From Agelaius tricolor (taxonomy: Eukaryota > Chordata > Aves > Passeriformes > Icteridae): a DNA stretch of 64,000 bases. The number at the start of each line of letters is the position of its first letter. Positions within the stretch are counted from its first letter, which is position 1. The stretch is taken from NCBI GenBank assembly GCA_023055355.1, contig JALJCS010000001.1:81508881-81572880 (forward strand), read 5' to 3'. Of this stretch, positions 62,476 through 64,000 are shown piece after piece. A model generated the notes under the pieces. It saw nothing but the letters and a program-made list of their open reading frames with translations. It did no database searches and was not told where the DNA came from. The position numbers were made by a program, and so were the translations under genes.

Positions 62476-64000
62476 AACCAACTTCCTGCCTCCCAGGATA
62501 AATACATTGTTCACTGAAGGGCAATGCACCTGCACTATTGTTTCTAGTTGGCAAAGGGGGGTGGGGGGAAGCTTTTAAGTGCAAATACACTTGAGACTTG
62601 ATAAAGACAAGAGACTTCTCTATAATTTCTGTATAAATGGGCATTTCTTTCATGATCGTTTTTATAATTTTACTCTTTGAGGAGACATTTAAACTGTAGT
62701 TTGAATAAATTATTGCTCTGCAAGGGAATATGAAGTAAAGCTGAATATAAGCCTTTTCTGGGCTTTTCGTAAAAATGAGGGTGACCTCACTGTTTCTTTT
62801 ATGATTATGATCTTTCTTCTTTAAGTTGCCCTCGTGGCTGAATAGCACCTCAGTAGGGTCAGATGAAGGAGCCTGTTGCCATCACCCTGCTGAGGCCTTG
62901 AAGGAATCCCTTTCCAACCAGGTGTACTGCACTGAGTTTATTTGCAGAAACCAGAAGAGATGTAGAGTAGGAGACAAGAGAAGAGCTGCAAAAGGCTGTA
63001 GTCTGCATACCTTAATTGAATAAGTTTGTTGCTCTGTCCCTAAGTTATCCTTCTGCACTGGTGCTTGGGAGCTTTTGATTCATGATTATTGCAATGGGCA
63101 GACAAAGGAATGGGAAGGTGGGAAACTGTGATTTCCATTAAAGAGCAGCTCATTTCTCCAACCCAAAATAATGAACCAGTGAGACTGCTTTCTCAGATGT
63201 TTTCTTCACTGGTACAGATATGATTCTTAGACACATATTTTAATAAATCATTCTCTGCGTGTGGATGAATGCAGACCAATATCATAACTGGAAAGTTGGT
63301 ATCCCTTGATATTCATGGTTGCTGTAGGAAAGAGCAAGGAGTAAGAGGGTTCAGCCTCCACTGATGATTCGGGTTTTTTGTCCCGAGTACAGACAGTTTA
63401 GCACCTCCACATTTCACTCTACATTGGCAGAGATGAAGTGGGTATGGAGTAACACATTGAATAGATATTTCCAAGAGGCAGAATAGCTGTGAAACAGGTC
63501 CTAGTTTTTTTGGGGCAGCTGCTGACCCTCACCGCCTTGTGGAGCAATAGCCCCTCCGGCGCTCTGGGACAGACTGATGCCTGCAACATGTGCTGTTTTA
63601 CAGCAGCACCTGTGTCTGAGGAAGTGCAACAGGTTAAATTTCTGTCATTCTCATGAATCGCTGGGAAAAGGAGAGGAAACAGTGGTTTCACAATTATGAG
63701 AATGGGAGAGGGTCCAAGTGAGGTAGATAGGGAGGCTTCTTGTGTTGACCTCAGATTATCCCTGAATTTGTTTGTAGCATCATATACAACATATTCTGCT
63801 TGCTTTTGTTTGGTGCTTGGTTTGTGGTGGTTACTGTGAGAGCTGACAAGGTCTGAGCAAAACTGGTTCCTCACACACACTGAACACAGACCAGTGAAAC
63901 TGGAGAATGAAACTATTTCATAGAAATGTTTCTGCTCCTGCACAGTAGATTTGTTAAGTGAGCATTTCTGTGCAGAATCTCAGGATGTTTTATTAATGCA
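62476..64000. other. Unannotated DNA to window end
   Basis: No gene recognised. The longest open stretch of the whole window (63419-63943, minus strand) lies here, but it opens at a GTG. The first in-frame ATG would leave only about 56 codons, and no domain is recognisable, so it is not called as a gene. Confidence 0.45.

Noticed and set aside
62417..62848. 143-codon minus-strand frame
   Set aside because: Lys/Ile/Ser-rich, no family resemblance; the overlapping sequence looks noncoding-regulatory rather than coding.
63419..63943. 174-codon minus-strand open frame, longest in the window
   Set aside because: It opens at a GTG, not an ATG; the first internal in-frame ATG leaves only about 56 codons. 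No domain, signal or splice support. A run of this length can occur by chance in 64 kb.

Overview
The window looks like gene-poor vertebrate nuclear DNA, most likely from a bird and plausibly a songbird. The evidence is the AT-rich composition, CpG scarcity, absence of long open reading frames, and repeat content. Three insertions resemble CR1, the main LINE of bird genomes, and two segments resemble avian endogenous-retrovirus LTRs. There is no sign of bacterial, phage or plasmid organisation. The species assignment is inferred from remembered repeat families, not from a search.

I could not identify any intact protein-coding gene. Most longer open frames are antisense to repeats, lie in low-complexity tracts, start only at non-ATG codons, or have lengths expected by chance in AT-rich DNA. 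The only recognisable protein similarity is the decayed CR1 endonuclease/reverse transcriptase at 16.7-19.5 kb. The window is therefore best read as an intergenic interval or a large intron.

Layout: 1-16.7 kb is unannotated single-copy-like DNA with a possible conserved noncoding block near 6.5-7.3 kb, a two-way hairpin at 9.0 kb and several simple tracts. At 16.7-19.5 kb there is a long, degraded, plus-strand CR1 interrupted by a promoter-bearing LTR-like insertion at about 17.3-17.65 kb. A short minus-strand CR1 tail lies at 20.6 kb. Two adjacent perfect inverted repeats sit at 23.9 kb. At 26.5-27.2 kb is the most distinctive unique block, with a local CpG cluster followed by homeodomain-type AT motifs; it is the best cis-regulatory candidate. 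At 33.9-34.9 kb is a minus-strand LTR-like element with minisatellite units and a polyadenylation signal. At 36.8-37.2 kb is a plus-strand CR1 3' end. At 41.6-42.6 kb is a TATA-like, relatively GC-rich segment with splice-like signals and a broken open frame. The rest, to 64 kb, is mostly unannotated AT-rich sequence with small tandem and inverted repeats, an eight-copy pentanucleotide microsatellite at 62.16 kb, and a second regulatory candidate at 62.2-62.5 kb.

No multi-gene system can be supported. The most interesting leads are the conserved-element candidates, the LTR nested in CR1, the paired hairpins at 23.9 kb, and the possible transcript start at 41.9 kb. Conservation of the noncoding blocks is a guess from sequence texture until it is aligned.
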